Below are positions 1-10,900 of a stretch of DNA of 64,000 nt, one piece after another; position 1 is the first letter of the stretch; every line of letters begins with the position of its first letter. Source of the stretch: Opeltia flavorubescens (Eukaryota; Ascomycota; Lecanoromycetes; Teloschistales; Teloschistaceae). Below the pieces are notes generated by a model that did not search any database, was not told the origin of the DNA, and worked only from the letters and a program-made list of their open reading frames with translations. The position numbers and the translations under genes were made by a program. The stretch covers positions 1,426,001 to 1,490,000 of the forward strand of contig KE546965.1 of the NCBI GenBank assembly GCA_000442125.1, in the 5' to 3' direction.

Positions 1-1325
1 AACTCCAACACAGAACTTGGCTAGGGCGGAGGCGAAAAGCCGCATAAGTACTTGGAGGGGATGTGGTAAACTGTGGAAGAACGAACGACTCCCCTTCCGC
101 AAGGCAATCTGGATGGATTGCTTATACCTTGTGGCAGCGTTTTTGCAACGAGCGATCCAGCCCCTGGCACTGGTCGCCGGATGTTCGTCACTAGCGGATC
201 TCGCTGGTTTGATCCCTGGGGTCAGAGTCCTGCGATTGGGTAACGTTGGAGGCGCAATGTTACCGTTAGCTGGGGTGGGAAGCAGATCAGGCGGATCATT
301 TCTTTCAAGGCGTTTTTGCCGATTTGGAGATACGTTGGATGGCAAGGAAGATGTGTGTGTTTGAGGAGTAATAGGCATGTTTTGACCGTCTTCAGCAGCA
401 CACGTATTCTTCGGCTGGTGCTCCGGATAACCTGCATTCAAACTTCCAGTCTTAGCGATCCGACCGCCAATCTTCCGAGCTCCCGAATGTGCACTAGTGG
501 GCGAATCGTCTATGAGACGTTCCTGCTCATTGTGGGCATCCACATAAGGCTCGAATCCCTGCTCTAACCGCGAAATTCCATGAACGTTCGAATCCTTGAA
601 CTTATCCGGAGGTGCGAGGAGCACATGGTAACCCCAACTCCAACGGACTAATTGTCCGAGCTGCTGAAAGATCAAGAGGTAGAGGATACCGCGTGCTGCC
701 ACTTCATCATCGTTGTCTCCAGGGATCTTGCTCCAATGGAGGCCTCTGATGGTCTGAGACAGCGAAATGACCAGTGATATTGGCAAAGAATTTGAATTGC
801 CAAACACCTAGAAGACTTTCAGCGTTGCACTTAAGCAGTGAATAACCTTTCTGTAATGTCTTCTCACCCCCATAGCAACGACAAAGTTCCGAGGCCTCTT
901 CTTGAATCCAAATAGTTTCGCCATGGCTATTGAGCAGAGATATGACACAAGTATTTGAACTGCGAATATCACAGGTATTATAGCCAACTCGCCTAGTTTG
1001 TCCGCAGTAAGCTGGGAAGCAAGCTTCGTGAAGACTGCGAAAGTCAGAATGTAACATTCAATCGCAATGCTAGATCGTACGTACTCAAGCAAGGCGTGAA
1101 TAGCATGACATTGAGGTTGGCGGCGAATTTTTGCATCTCTGCATTGAACATGCCCTGACGAGCAACAACATAACCTGGAAAGCTAACACATACAACCTCC
1201 AGGACAGCTTCGAAGACGAGAAGAATCAAATGGCCAAAGGCTGGATGGGATGAATGGGGAGGGATTGTTTTGTTGCTGAGTGTCGTGAGGGGAGCCTGAC
1301 CATTGAATATTGTAGAGGACGCCAT
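1..1325 (-). CDS. PIN-like auxin efflux carrier family transporter (5' part, runs off the window)
   Basis: Minus-strand gene with three visible exons: 1085-1325, 868-1034 and <1-807. The introns are 1035-1084 (50 bp, GTACGT..CAG) and 808-867 (60 bp, GTGAG..TAG). Splicing keeps the frame and restores the family blocks MLFTPCL-IFTKL and VAMG-VFGNSNSLP. The N-terminal half has hydrophobic segments starting LILLVFEAVLEVV, with conserved PGYVVARQGMF and KFAANLNVMLFTPCL. Then come KLFGFKKRPRNFV, GLHWSKIPGDNDDEVAARG and LLIFQQLGQLVRWSWGYH. These are hallmarks of fungal membrane-transport proteins of the auxin-efflux-carrier superfamily (Mem_trans). A hydrophilic Ser/Pro-rich loop of about 190 residues follows and stays open to base 1; the second membrane half lies outside. 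The substrate in fungi is uncertain. I chose the ATG at 1325 because family members start shortly before HPxFGHL; an in-frame ATG at 1415 would add 30 Ser/Phe/Arg-rich residues. Confidence 0.9.
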
Positions 1326-2334
1326 TGAGTCTAAACCTAGAAATCGGCGACTAGGGGACGAAGAGAAGGGATTATTTGCAAGGCGAAAAGCGGTTGGCGT
1401 GGAGAAGAAAGTCATCTTTAACAAGGCACGCCAATGGCGGCTTACTGTTTGTATACCGAGTAGACAGATACACGGATGGTGGGAACTTTAGATACGGTGT
1501 GGGCACATCGTCTAAACGGACTTCGAGTTCCAAGAAACTTGGCGCAATCTGTTGCGTTGGTCACAATCTTCAGGCTTCGCATTGATGCGCATGGTCATAC
1601 GAGTCGAGAGTGATGTTTTGAGAAAACCTTGGAAGACCAGGGTTGATATGTTAAACAAAGTGGGCAGAGAAGCAATTACCTTACCCTGCTCTTCCGAAAG
1701 CGGGTAAAATCCAACGGGTGGGTGACGGCGCAAATTGTGTATTCACCAGAAAGTACTCTCAGGTAAGGCGTCAGCTCGTTGGCGTATTCAAAATCATGAT
1801 TGGTCTATCTTGGCACTCCCTTAATACGGTTCCCAAATGAACCAGGCGATTAGCCTACATTCACATATGCCTCTTCTCTTGACCTTTGACGGTACTCACC
1901 TAGCCAGATATTTCTTGATCTGGGCTTGATTGGGAAGGTTGATGGACGAGGCTCTACAATATTAAGGACTAAGGGGATAATCGAGTTTACAACGAATTTT
2001 GATCAAGCCAATAACTGACGTCTTGACCGTTAGCCGCCTACGTCGTCTAGGTCTCGTTTTTACCAAGGCCCGAAGAGCACTGTGGCTGATAAGGAGCTTA
2101 AGCCTCTCCAGTCTACATCCTGACGTATCTTCAGGTCTCCGGTTGTAGGAGCTTTCTTCGTCTAAACGACTATCGTTACATTTCCTACTCCTCAAGCAAA
2201 TTTATTGAGTATCTCAACATCACACATTCCGGCAGCTTCAGGTCCAAGACCTTCCTCACCGCCGATGCTTCAGGTTTCGTAGAATCGTGCTCTTCCGTCT
2301 TCTCCTACCCTCAAACCAATATCCTACGCCAAAG
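1326..2334. promoter_or_regulatory. Shared upstream region of the divergent transporter and MAPKK genes
   Basis: About 1 kb lies between the two start codons and must hold both promoters and 5' leaders. I see no convincing gene in it. A pyrimidine-rich stretch at about 2285-2325 just before the MAPKK start is typical of fungal transcription start regions, and the start context is GCCAAAGATGA. An AGGGG core (stress-response-element-like) occurs at 1972-1976 and another at 1353-1357. A 5-base motif is expected by chance, so these are only pointers. No clear TATA box was found for either gene. Confidence 0.55.
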
Positions 2335-4448
2335 ATGAGCTCGACGCCAAAGCGTCCGGTCTCCCCGGAATTGACAGTCATGACTGATACCTCACCCGCA
2401 ACCGACTCTTTAGCCTCTACTAACACTGAGGATTTCGCGTCAGCGCCCACAGTACATCCTTTACGGCCGCCTTCATATCGCGCAATTTCTGAATCTCCGT
2501 CTTTAGCCAGCACCAATGCGCTATCCAACCCTCTCGGCGTGATCAATGCTGCACGAAGACCTGGACCTCCTCCGTCCTCTTTGGGAACTGCCAGAGGGGG
2601 TGGCCTACCGCAGGATATGCAAGCTAAGATGAGAGCGTTCCACCTGTCTCGGCAAGGGGCTCCTCCTCCCCAGAGTCTTCGCATATCTTCGGAGAACTCC
2701 GACGTCTTGGCTAAAGACAATCAACTCCCTTCGCCTGCCGTAAACATTCCCGCGGGATTTTCGCAAGCAAATTTTGCCTCGTCAAGAGCCAACGGCCCCG
2801 CTGGCGCGGTAGCTGGCGTGCCCCCGTCGTTCCGACTCCCCGTCGTTGGAAGACCACAGCCACCAAATTACAACTCTGCACCGGCGGTTCCCAGTACGAA
2901 GATGAATCCAAAACTTGGCTTGGCCGCAAAAAGGGGGCTCAACAAGGGCATGAAGCTGTCCGACGCATCAGGACCTGCTTCCCCTGCTAACCAGCAAGGA
3001 CTGCCTGAAGCTCAGTGTGATTCATCCAATGCTTCGTCGGAGGGTATTCAAGCCAATGCACCCCACGGTGGTAGATCTACAGACTCGATGTTCTCCAAGT
3101 ACTCGGAATTCGTAGATACGAAGACTGGAACACTGAAATTCAAGGGCAAGGCTACAATCCACGGTAAAGGTATCGACTTTTCGAGTGGGACCAGTTTCAA
3201 TATCTCTCTCGATGAGGTCGACACGCTCGAGGAGCTTGGCAAGGGCAACTACGGGACAGTTTACAAGGTCCGGCACAGTCGACCGCAAATGCGAAAGCCT
3301 GGCCAGGGTCTGGGCGGAAACCGCGCAATATCTAGCATTGGCAACCTGGCGCAGTCTGCCGGAAGCAACGATATGTCTGACTTCACTGACAACAATACAG
3401 TCGAAGCAAGCCCTACTTCAAGCACCACAGGAATAGTAATGGCCATGAAAGAAATTCGGCTGGAGCTGGATGAAGCAAAATTCGCGGCTATAATCATGGA
3501 GTTAGATATCTTACATCGTTGCGTGTCACCATTCATTATTGACTTTTTTGGCGCATTCTTTCAGGAGGGGGCTGTTTACATTTGCATGGAGTTCATGGAT
3601 GGTGGTTCAGTCGATAAATTATACGGTGATGGGGTCCCTGAAGGCGTCCTTCGCAAAATAACCGTATCAACAGTCATGGGTCTGAAATCCCTGAAAGACG
3701 ATCATAACATCATCCACAGGGACGTTAAGCCAACGAACATTCTTGTCAACACTCGGGGGCAGGTCAAAATCTGCGACTTTGGCGTTAGTGGCAACCTCGT
3801 TGCAAGTATAGCAAAAACCAATATCGGCTGCCAAAGCTATATGGCGCCGGAGCGTATAGCCAGTGGAGGCGTGGCGCAAGCTGGTGCGAACCCAGGAGGA
3901 GGCACCTACAGTGTCCAAAGTGATATATGGAGCCTGGGTTTGAGTATCATTGAGTGCGCCATGGGTCAATACCCGTATCCGCCGGAGACCTACAATAATA
4001 TTTTCAGCCAACTAAGTGTAAGCGCGTTTCATCATCCGATCAGTGTAAAAATCGCTAAGAGCACCAGGCTATTGTCGATGGGGAACCTCCAGACCTTCCT
4101 ACCGACGATTTCTCAGAAGAGGCGAAGGATTTTGTGCGCAGCTGCCTGAACAAAATTCCCAAACTCCGGCCAACGTACGCCATGCTGCTTCGACATCCTT
4201 GGCTAACACCTCTTCTGAAGCCACCAACCATAACCGAAGAAGATGAGGATACACTGAACGCTGATGGTGAATCCCCGAGTGGAAATCGTTCCGAACTCAG
4301 TGTACTTGACGGGGAAATCGCGGATTGGGTGAACGCCGCGATGGAGAGGCGGAGGAACGGTACTATGGGGAAGAAGTCGAGACCAGCTCTTCATGCTGCA
4401 CCATTAGATGCTGTTCCGAGCCCCACACCAGCAACGGCCGCTGCATAA
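2335..4448 (+). CDS. PBS2: Pbs2-type MAP kinase kinase (HOG osmostress pathway)
   Basis: Two exons, 2335-4017 and 4068-4448, give 687 residues. The 50 bp intron (GTAAGC..CAG) falls after FSQLS and restores FSQLS-AIVDGEPPDLP. Residues 1 to about 290 are Ser/Pro/Ala-rich, with a basic-hydrophobic stretch (about 193-208, KLGLAAKRGLNKGMKL) that could be a MAPK docking site. The block FSKYSEF-DTKTGTLKFKGKA and then IDFSSG-SFNISLDEVD, just before the kinase, is diagnostic of Pbs2. Kinase landmarks: GKGNYG 302-307, catalytic Lys372 (AMKEI), HRD 461-463, Asn468, DFG 481-483, APE 504-506. The expected activating phosphosites are Ser491 and Thr495 in SIAKT. A low-complexity insert of about 55 residues precedes Lys372, as in other filamentous-fungal Pbs2 proteins. 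The C-terminus carries KSRPALHAAPLDAVP, also typical. By homology it receives signals from Ssk2-type MAPKKK and Sho1 branches and phosphorylates Hog1. It looks complete and functional. Confidence 0.96.
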
Positions 4449-6087
4449 AAACTCTGCAGAGTTCTCTTCCATCCCTGCAGGATTTTTCGTTTGAACAAGC
4501 CCCAGACTGAAATGACAGCAAAATGCATACCTCGTCTATCCAGGACTTTTAAGCGCAAAGGGATCAGATGGAATTGTGGTCCAGTATAGAAATATGCTAT
4601 ACTTATAGGAAGTTGTATGTTCAGATACAGCAATACTCCTAACACAAATTCACAACGGCGCTAACATGATACGAAATTGAAACGGGGACCATCAAAATGA
4701 GCCTGCGATCCTACAAAAAGGGCCAAAAGGTGAGGTAGCCATATTGCACGACTCTTACTTGCAAGAAGCGCATAGTGCACAGATTCATCTGGGCAATACA
4801 TTCAAACGTAATATCTTCTCTAGCATCGATATACCTAGATTCCTTCCTTTCAATATGATCACCTGTAGTTCCTCTTACTAGCGACAAGCTTTTCTTTCGG
4901 TTTGATCGCTTCTTATTCTACGCGTGAGTATATATCGCATCAAGCTGGAGGAATTTTCTCTCTTTTACAAACGAGCCAGGGTCAAATGCCCCACCAGTAC
5001 GTGAAACATGATGTCATAGAGTCTGATAAGGAAAGTAAGAGAATAGTCCATGAGTCACGCGTGAAGGCGAACGTCGTAGACGGCGTATTTTATAAAATTT
5101 AGATCAAGGACAATTGAAGCTGCTCGAGGCACAACAGTCATCCATAATGACAAGCCTGTCGAAATTACCATCCGACGAGTATGGAGAATTGCCGAGTAGC
5201 AGAGTATTCATGCGCCTTGCTCCGACAGGCCGTTGTGTACTTGTGCCATGCGTTTTGCGGCATCAGAAATCGGAGAATTCGAGTGGGGAGAGCGAATCCG
5301 TGCTTTCAGACTTTTTTGCATGCACATATATTTGTTTGACAAGCATTGCTCTTTTCCCGTCTTTCTTATCAGTACGGCAGTACAGTGCTAATCGAAGTTT
5401 CAGAGGTTGAGTCTAGCAGGTTTGGTAGTCAGTAGACTTCCGAGCGTTTTCCAAGGTATGGCGTCCCTGTTATCGCTCAGTCCTCTTTGACTTAAGAAGA
5501 AACTTCGCTTGTTGAAGCATATAGTCGTCCATCAAGCTGCTTCGCGGCCCATTAATCTTGGAAACGATGTGTTTGAACAATAGCGAATTGCTCGCTGTCC
5601 CAAATTCTTGAAAGTCTACGTTCAAATGCCATTGAGTTCTAGCAAATAAGAGCGCTTTGAAGCGTGTTAGGTCGTCTTCGTCCTTCTTCGACCGATTACG
5701 AATGCAGCGAGGCAAAAGTCGGACTTCTCGCCGATCTGACGAGGCACACAACAATGATCGCGAACTTCACGGAGCTTAGCGATATCAGACCTATTCGTCT
5801 TATTGGCGCAATGGCACCTTCTATTATTATGAGACAGACACAATTATCGCTTGTATCTCACACGCGGACCCTACGGATCCCTTCATCTATATCTTTTCCA
5901 CATCATGGGAAGTTGTGACTGTGCGTATCTACCGCAAGCTCTTCTTCTGACTCACCCTTGCATTCCTGCTACAAGCTCCACTTCCGTGGGGGTCCATACT
6001 AAGCGACGGTTCAGGCGCCTCTCACAAGAATCTGATAAGCAGGATTGGACCATCCTTCGAGATAACGGAGGGAGATCCAATCATGAA
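4449..6087. other. Gene-free or unresolved stretch between the MAPKK and the secreted-protein gene
   Basis: About 1.6 kb of normal base composition that includes the MAPKK 3' UTR. Reading frames here are short and lack family signatures. The best is a minus-strand frame from about 5770 to 5470. It has no ATG near its upstream end, where a stop closes it, and its translation (GTASNSLLFKHIVSKIN, MDDYMLQQAKFLLKSK) matches nothing I recognise. It could be the last exon of a small gene, a decayed gene or chance. No tRNA or other RNA gene was recognised. Confidence 0.5.
5470..5770 (-). pseudogene. Possible terminal exon or relic of an unknown gene
   Basis: An open minus-strand frame of about 95 codons ending in a stop at its left edge. 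The residues are soluble and charged (RSKKDEDDLTRFKALLFART, DFQEFGTASNSLLFKHIVSK). There is no usable start codon at its head, so a real gene would need an upstream exon; a possible acceptor (CGTCAG) precedes ATCGGCGAG at about 5733. I could not find a convincing upstream exon with a start codon before the promoter of the secreted-protein gene. The function is unknown, and chance is a serious alternative. Confidence 0.25.
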
Positions 6088-6251
6088 TATATAAGGGGCT
6101 CTTCTTTCACAACACAAATCGACGAGTCTCATAAGGTCATCTATCAACAATCTTGATAATTGTTTCCTGAAGGATAAAGTCAGATTGCCAATCTTACCGT
6201 AAGCGCATGGTACTCTGCCTCGTTAGCCTGTTTCTGTATCAGACCATCGAG
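6088..6251 (+). promoter_or_regulatory. Core promoter and 5' leader of the secreted-protein gene
   Basis: A TATA-box-like TATATAAGG lies at 6088-6096, 160 bp ahead of the chosen ATG at 6252. An A/C-rich stretch follows (CTTTCACAACACAAATC), which suits a transcription start. A GTAAGC at 6199 and a CAG ending at 6242 could bound a 44 bp leader intron; if spliced it would remove the upstream in-frame ATG at 6207. That intron is inferred from the sites alone. Confidence 0.5.
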
Positions 6252-6969
6252 ATGAAGGTGAATTGCAGTGCGTTGCTAGCTGTATGCTTCTTGGCCACCA
6301 CTGCACGATGTCGACCAACTCAGCCTCAAGACTTGTCTTTGGACTCGGCAACCTGTGATTCCAGATCAGACTGGACAGCCAGCAATTTTCTCAAGGAAGA
6401 TTGCTTCAAGTCAGTTTTAGATGTATACTTACAAGATTATCGACCTCATCCGCAGTCGAAATTCAAATTCTACGCCAGCCTTTTTCCTCCACCCCCTGGC
6501 AGTAACATGATACAGACGCCCAGGCGATATACAACGAGTAAGCGTAACATTCGACTGATTCTCTCCCGCACTTAGACCGTGCGTCTAACAATACCCAGAG
6601 TCTTGCACGCTGGCCCTGGTCATGTTGTACAAATTCGGATCTACTGAGTTGCCAGGTACTTTCAAACCTGGGCATGCTCGCACTGATTTTGCAGCTTTTG
6701 AAGAGATCTATACCGCTGCTCGAAAGATGGAGAGCAATTGCATCGTCGGCCATGGGCAGACGAGTCGATTGGCGTGGGAGCCAGTTGGTAAGTAAAGACG
6801 TAGTCTGGGTCATGGCAGAAGATATTGATAAACTAACTTCCAAATGGCAACAGGAGAAACAAAAAGCATCGGTGTATTTTTCTGGGCTACTAATTCAAGA
6901 ATAAACAATGATCCTCGATATGCAGATACTGTTAATACTATTAATCTAACACAGATTTCTGTTTTCTAA
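6252..6969 (+). CDS. Small secreted cysteine-containing protein, candidate effector
   Basis: Three exons, 6252-6537, 6599-6787 and 6854-6969, encode 196 residues. The introns are 61 bp (GTAAGC..CAG) and 66 bp (GTAAGT..CAG). Both have canonical ends and joining them keeps one frame. Residues 1-20 (MKVNCSALLAVCFLATTARC) form a signal peptide with a hydrophobic core and an Ala-x-Cys-like end. The mature part has four cysteines (35, 51, 98, 143), the blocks NFLKEDCFKSVLDVYLQDY, PRRYTT, SCTLALVML and WEPVGETKSIGVFFWAT, and no membrane segment or anchor signal. The arrangement W..xxDC, then xCTxAxxML, then an aromatic-rich GVFxWA end resembles small secreted proteins I recall from plant-associated ascomycetes, but I cannot name a family. 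An in-frame ATG at 6207 would lengthen the N-terminus by 15 residues. The last 20 codons are AT-leaning and the stop lies about 20 bp from the AT-rich repeat block. Function is inferred only from secretion, size and location. Confidence 0.8.
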
Positions 6970-6984
6970 AACGATTCTACAAAA

Positions 6985-7185
6985 ATTAGATATAATGATA
7001 TCCTGAGTTTGTAAAACGAGCCCCGGAATTAAAGTTTAGCTCAGGCAGTTTATACAGCTCCAGGAGTATTTTATATTTTGGAGCTTATAGGGTTATTTCG
7101 TCTTTTATTAAATCGTTTAGCGCTCGTCTAATAAAAGATTTAATATAGAATTAATAGTATAAATAGCTGTTATCTTTAAACTATA
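6985..7185 (+). repeat. Repeat R, copy 1 (left border of the AT-rich block)
   Basis: About 190 bp recognisably repeated at 49620-49815 in the same orientation. Shared landmarks in order: TATCCTRAG, TTTRYAAAACGAG, GGCAGTTTA, AGGAGTAT, TATAGGGTTATTT or its variant, AAATCGTTTAGCGCT, GTCTAATAAAA, TTTAATATAGAATTAAT. This copy keeps more CA/TG sites (CAGGCAG, TACAGCTCCAGGAG) than the distant one. Its nature is unknown; it may be an LTR or the end of an older element. Confidence 0.7.
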
Positions 7186-7245
7186 GGAGTACTATATATT
7201 TGAACTCTAGATAAAAGTTATATAATAGAGATAATATATTGAATA

Positions 7246-7732
7246 AACTGGTTAGATCGGGTCGGTTCGATTCGAATCGAACTCGGGTCGATACGAATTT
7301 TACGGACCGAAACCCGACCCGATTTATTTTAGCGTAAAAATTAATAATAATATATAAAAAAACTAATAATATTAATATTAATATTAAAAGCTTATTTAAT
7401 ATTATAATATAATTATATATTAAATTAAAAACTATTAATATTAACTTTTATTATTTTATACTAGCGCGATTTCTAATAAAAATAACGATATTTAATAATT
7501 TACGCTAAAATTAAATCGAATTTAAATACCCGAATTCAATCCGGAACCGCTCGGGTCGATTTATTAAATTGGTTAAATCGGGTTAAATCGAATCGGGTCG
7601 AATTTAAATTTTTAATTTAATAATCGGTTTTAAATTAAATTATTAATAAATTAAATTAAATTTAAATTAAATTACTAGCGAATTAAATTAATTTTAATTT
7701 TTAATTTTTAAATCGAAAATTAAATCGAATTA
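7246..7732. repeat. Repeat H copy A, first segment, with CpG-dense ends
   Basis: Begins with ACTGGTTAGATCGG, close to ACTGGTCAGGTCGG at the start of copy B (35749 onward). A second, more mutated version of the same start (TTGGTTAAATCGGG) occurs at about 7568, and from there this segment aligns with copy B. The first 80 bp hold a perfect 18 bp palindrome, GTTCGATTCGAATCGAAC (7265-7282), and 10 bp inverted arms ATCGGGTCGG / CCGACCCGAT (7256-7265 and 7314-7323). The segment is cut at 7732 by an LTR element and resumes at 14946. Confidence 0.65.
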
Positions 7733-7937
7733 TATTGCGGTTATACCGTATAAATAGAAGGTTAATAGGGTAGATAGGGCTAAATAGCTACCGTAGCCCG
7801 AAAGAGGTTTTTTAAATATATTTATTTAATTAGGTTTAGCGCTTTTTAACGCTTATATTTATTTAATTATAAATTTTATAAATAAATAGTTTATTACTTT
7901 TAATATAATATTATTATTCTATATCTACTATATAATA
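7733..7937 (+). repeat. 5' LTR of Gypsy fossil 1
   Basis: 205 bp, aligned over its length with 14741-14945 and, inverted, with 17033-17237 and 24038-24242. Begins TATTGCGGTTATACCG and ends TATATAATA, the RIP-altered forms of TG..CA. Confidence 0.88.
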
Positions 7938-10900
7938 AATAGTAGTAATTAAAGGTAATTTATATAAAATATAATATTATTAACTTTTATATATATATAC
8001 TATTAATTATTATATAGTATTAGATTTTTTAAATAAATTTAATATTTTTTTATTTACTAAATTACTGTTTCTATATTAATACTCGGTTAATAAAATTAAT
8101 TAAAATATATTCTAGCTTTTAATCCTTTTAATAAAATTCTAGATATTTTTTATAATAATTCGAAGGATTTAATCGATTTTACTATTATACTAGCTTTTAT
8201 TATAGCTATTTTCTATATTAAAAAATTCTAAAAATATATTAAACGGTTTTTAGAATAGAATTAAACTTTTATAGTAATTTTTAAAATTTATACTAATTAT
8301 ATTTATAAAAAAAATCTAGATTTATACCGTTTTTTAATATAGGAATCTTTTAGTAGCTAGATAATTTAAACCAGTATAATAAAAACTAGTATAGCTCTTA
8401 TCGCTATTTATTCTATAGATTAGAGCGAGTATTTATAGATTTTTATTAAAATAATAAGCGATTTCTATAATAATATTATTATAATTTTTAAAAATAAAAG
8501 CTTTTAAATTTATATTTAAAAGCTAGCTATAAATTTTATCTAGAATAATTTAAATTTTTATTTTTATTTTTTAAACTTATTAAAAGATTTATAATAATTT
8601 AATAAATTTATAAATATTATTAAATTTATTAATATATTTAAATAGCGAAATTATATTTCTAATATTAAATCCAGCCTACTTTATTTAATAAAATTAAAAA
8701 AAAGTATTATACCGCTGTTAAATATAATAAAAATTCTATTATAATAATAATAGGGTGGATTTATAGGTAATAATAATTTATTATAATAATAATAAGTTTT
8801 TTTAAATAGATAACTATTTATAAATACCCGTTTAGTTTAATTATTAAAATTTTTTATATAGAATATTTAGAATTAAATAATTATTATACTAGTAAATCTA
8901 GTAATTATATTAACGATTATTAAATTATAATAAAAGGTTTATAATAATAATTTATTCTAATTAAATAGTAATAAACCGCCTATAAAGTTTATAAAATTAT
9001 ATAATATTTATTATAATATATATACTTTTATATAACGTGTAAAAATTAAATATAAAATAATAGATATATTATTAATATATTTTAATCTAGATTTTTATTT
9101 ATAAAACGAAATAATTATATAATTTATTACTATAATTAGTAAATTTATTTATAAATTATTATAATTAGGCGATAATATTAAACTATAATATATATTTTTT
9201 AAAAACTATTTCGGCGAGCTATTATTTACTATACTAGCGTAACTAGAATAAATATACTATACTATTAATAATATATAGACTTAAAAAAACCTTTTAAAAT
9301 ACTTTAATAATATTATTATTAAAATAAAAAATATAAAAATAATATCTATTAAAAATATCTAAATAATAATTAATATTAAATATTTTAATATTTAGCTATA
9401 AATATTAATTCTGGATAAAACTATAATAATTACTATTAAAATTTTTTATAAATTCCTTTAAAATAAAAAAAATAATTAATTCGATATTTATAATAATAAT
9501 AAAAATTATAAAATATTAAAATTAAATTTTCTATAAAAAAATAAAAATAAATAATATAAAAGAATAATAGTATACTAGCCGCTATAAAATAACCTTTTTT
9601 ATACGCTTAAATATCTATTTATATATCTAAATTATATATAAAAAAATTAATCGAATATATTTTTTACTATATATTAATACTAGAATTTATTTATAATTCT
9701 ATAAGTTCTATTAATTAAAAGCGAGCCTAGTATATTAAATAATTAGCGTATTATTTAAAATATTTATTAGTAGTTTCTATTTAAAATTATTATTCTGTTA
9801 TAATAAAATTAAATTATAAATTAGTAAAATTATAGCTATTAATAGTATAATAATAGCCGAAATTTATATAGAAACCGCTAGTTAAATAATTAACGAGTTT
9901 ATCTCTAATAAAAAGCTTCTAGTAAGTAGGTTTTAGATAATAAAACGAAATATTATTAAAGTTATAAAAATAGCTTTTACTAATTAACGGATTTTATTAA
10001 AACTGAATATATAATAAATAAAAAGTTTAATAAAACTTTATATATTATCGCTAAAAATCCTAACTAATATAATAATATAATAGAATTCTACTTTATTATT
10101 ATAAAATATATAAAATTTAAATTTAAACTAGTAAAAATATACTAATATAATAAATATAATAAAATTTTTAAATTAAATAACGCTTTATATTATTATTTAC
10201 GCGCTAATTATAATAAAAAACTACTTTTAATTATAATTACTATAGTTAAATTAACTATTAAGCTAAATATTCTAATAATACTAGTATAAATTTATTTAAA
10301 ACTAGTTAAATTATTTAAAAATATACCGGAAGTTATTAAATTAGAAATTATTAAATTAAAGATTATTAAATAATTATTATTATTAATACTCTAATTAATT
10401 TATTTAATTATAAAGGATATATTAATAGCAGGTTTTATTTTCTGAGGATATTATTATATAACTGTAAATATTCGTTTATAATTTAATATAAAGAATTATA
10501 ACTTTTATTAAAATATAAACTATATAATAAATCTAATTAACTGAAAATTTTTATTAAAATAGCTATTATAGGCTATAATTTAAAAAATATTAGATTTTAT
10601 AATTATTAAAAGTATTAGTAAAAGGCGATATAATATTATTAAATTTATTATTATTAAAATTTTTATATCTAATAAAAAAGTTATAAAGTTTATTATTATT
10701 ACGCGCGAGTTTTATTTAATAGATAATTTAAGCGTTAATATATTTATCGGTATTAATATTATAAAACTTAAAAATATTAATATATATTTATTTATAAATA
10801 TTATAATTATTAGCTCTTATAATAATATAGTAGTACTAATCGCTATTAATATTAAAAATACTAGAATAAATACTATTATCTATAGTATTTAATATATTAT

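Noticed and set aside
17-364. Plus-strand frame of 115 codons at the left edge
   Set aside because: It lies opposite the Ser/Pro-rich loop of the transporter gene, whose frame is continuous on the minus strand with consistent splicing.
2256-2720. Minus-strand frame of 154 codons overlapping the MAPKK start
   Set aside because: It is a shadow of the Ser/Pro/Ala-rich N-terminal coding region of the kinase, with a low-complexity Gly/Arg-rich translation and no domain.
3667-4011. Minus-strand frame of 114 codons inside the kinase domain
   Set aside because: It lies opposite the conserved kinase catalytic and activation-loop codons, so it is a shadow.
6207-6251. Upstream in-frame ATG of the secreted-protein gene
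   Set aside because: Starting at 6252 gives a conventional signal peptide. The upstream stretch looks like leader and contains potential splice sites (GT at 6199, AG at 6242). It stays possible but is less likely.
1-6969. tRNA or rRNA genes in the gene-bearing part
   Set aside because: No cloverleaf-forming or conserved ribosomal sequence was recognised.
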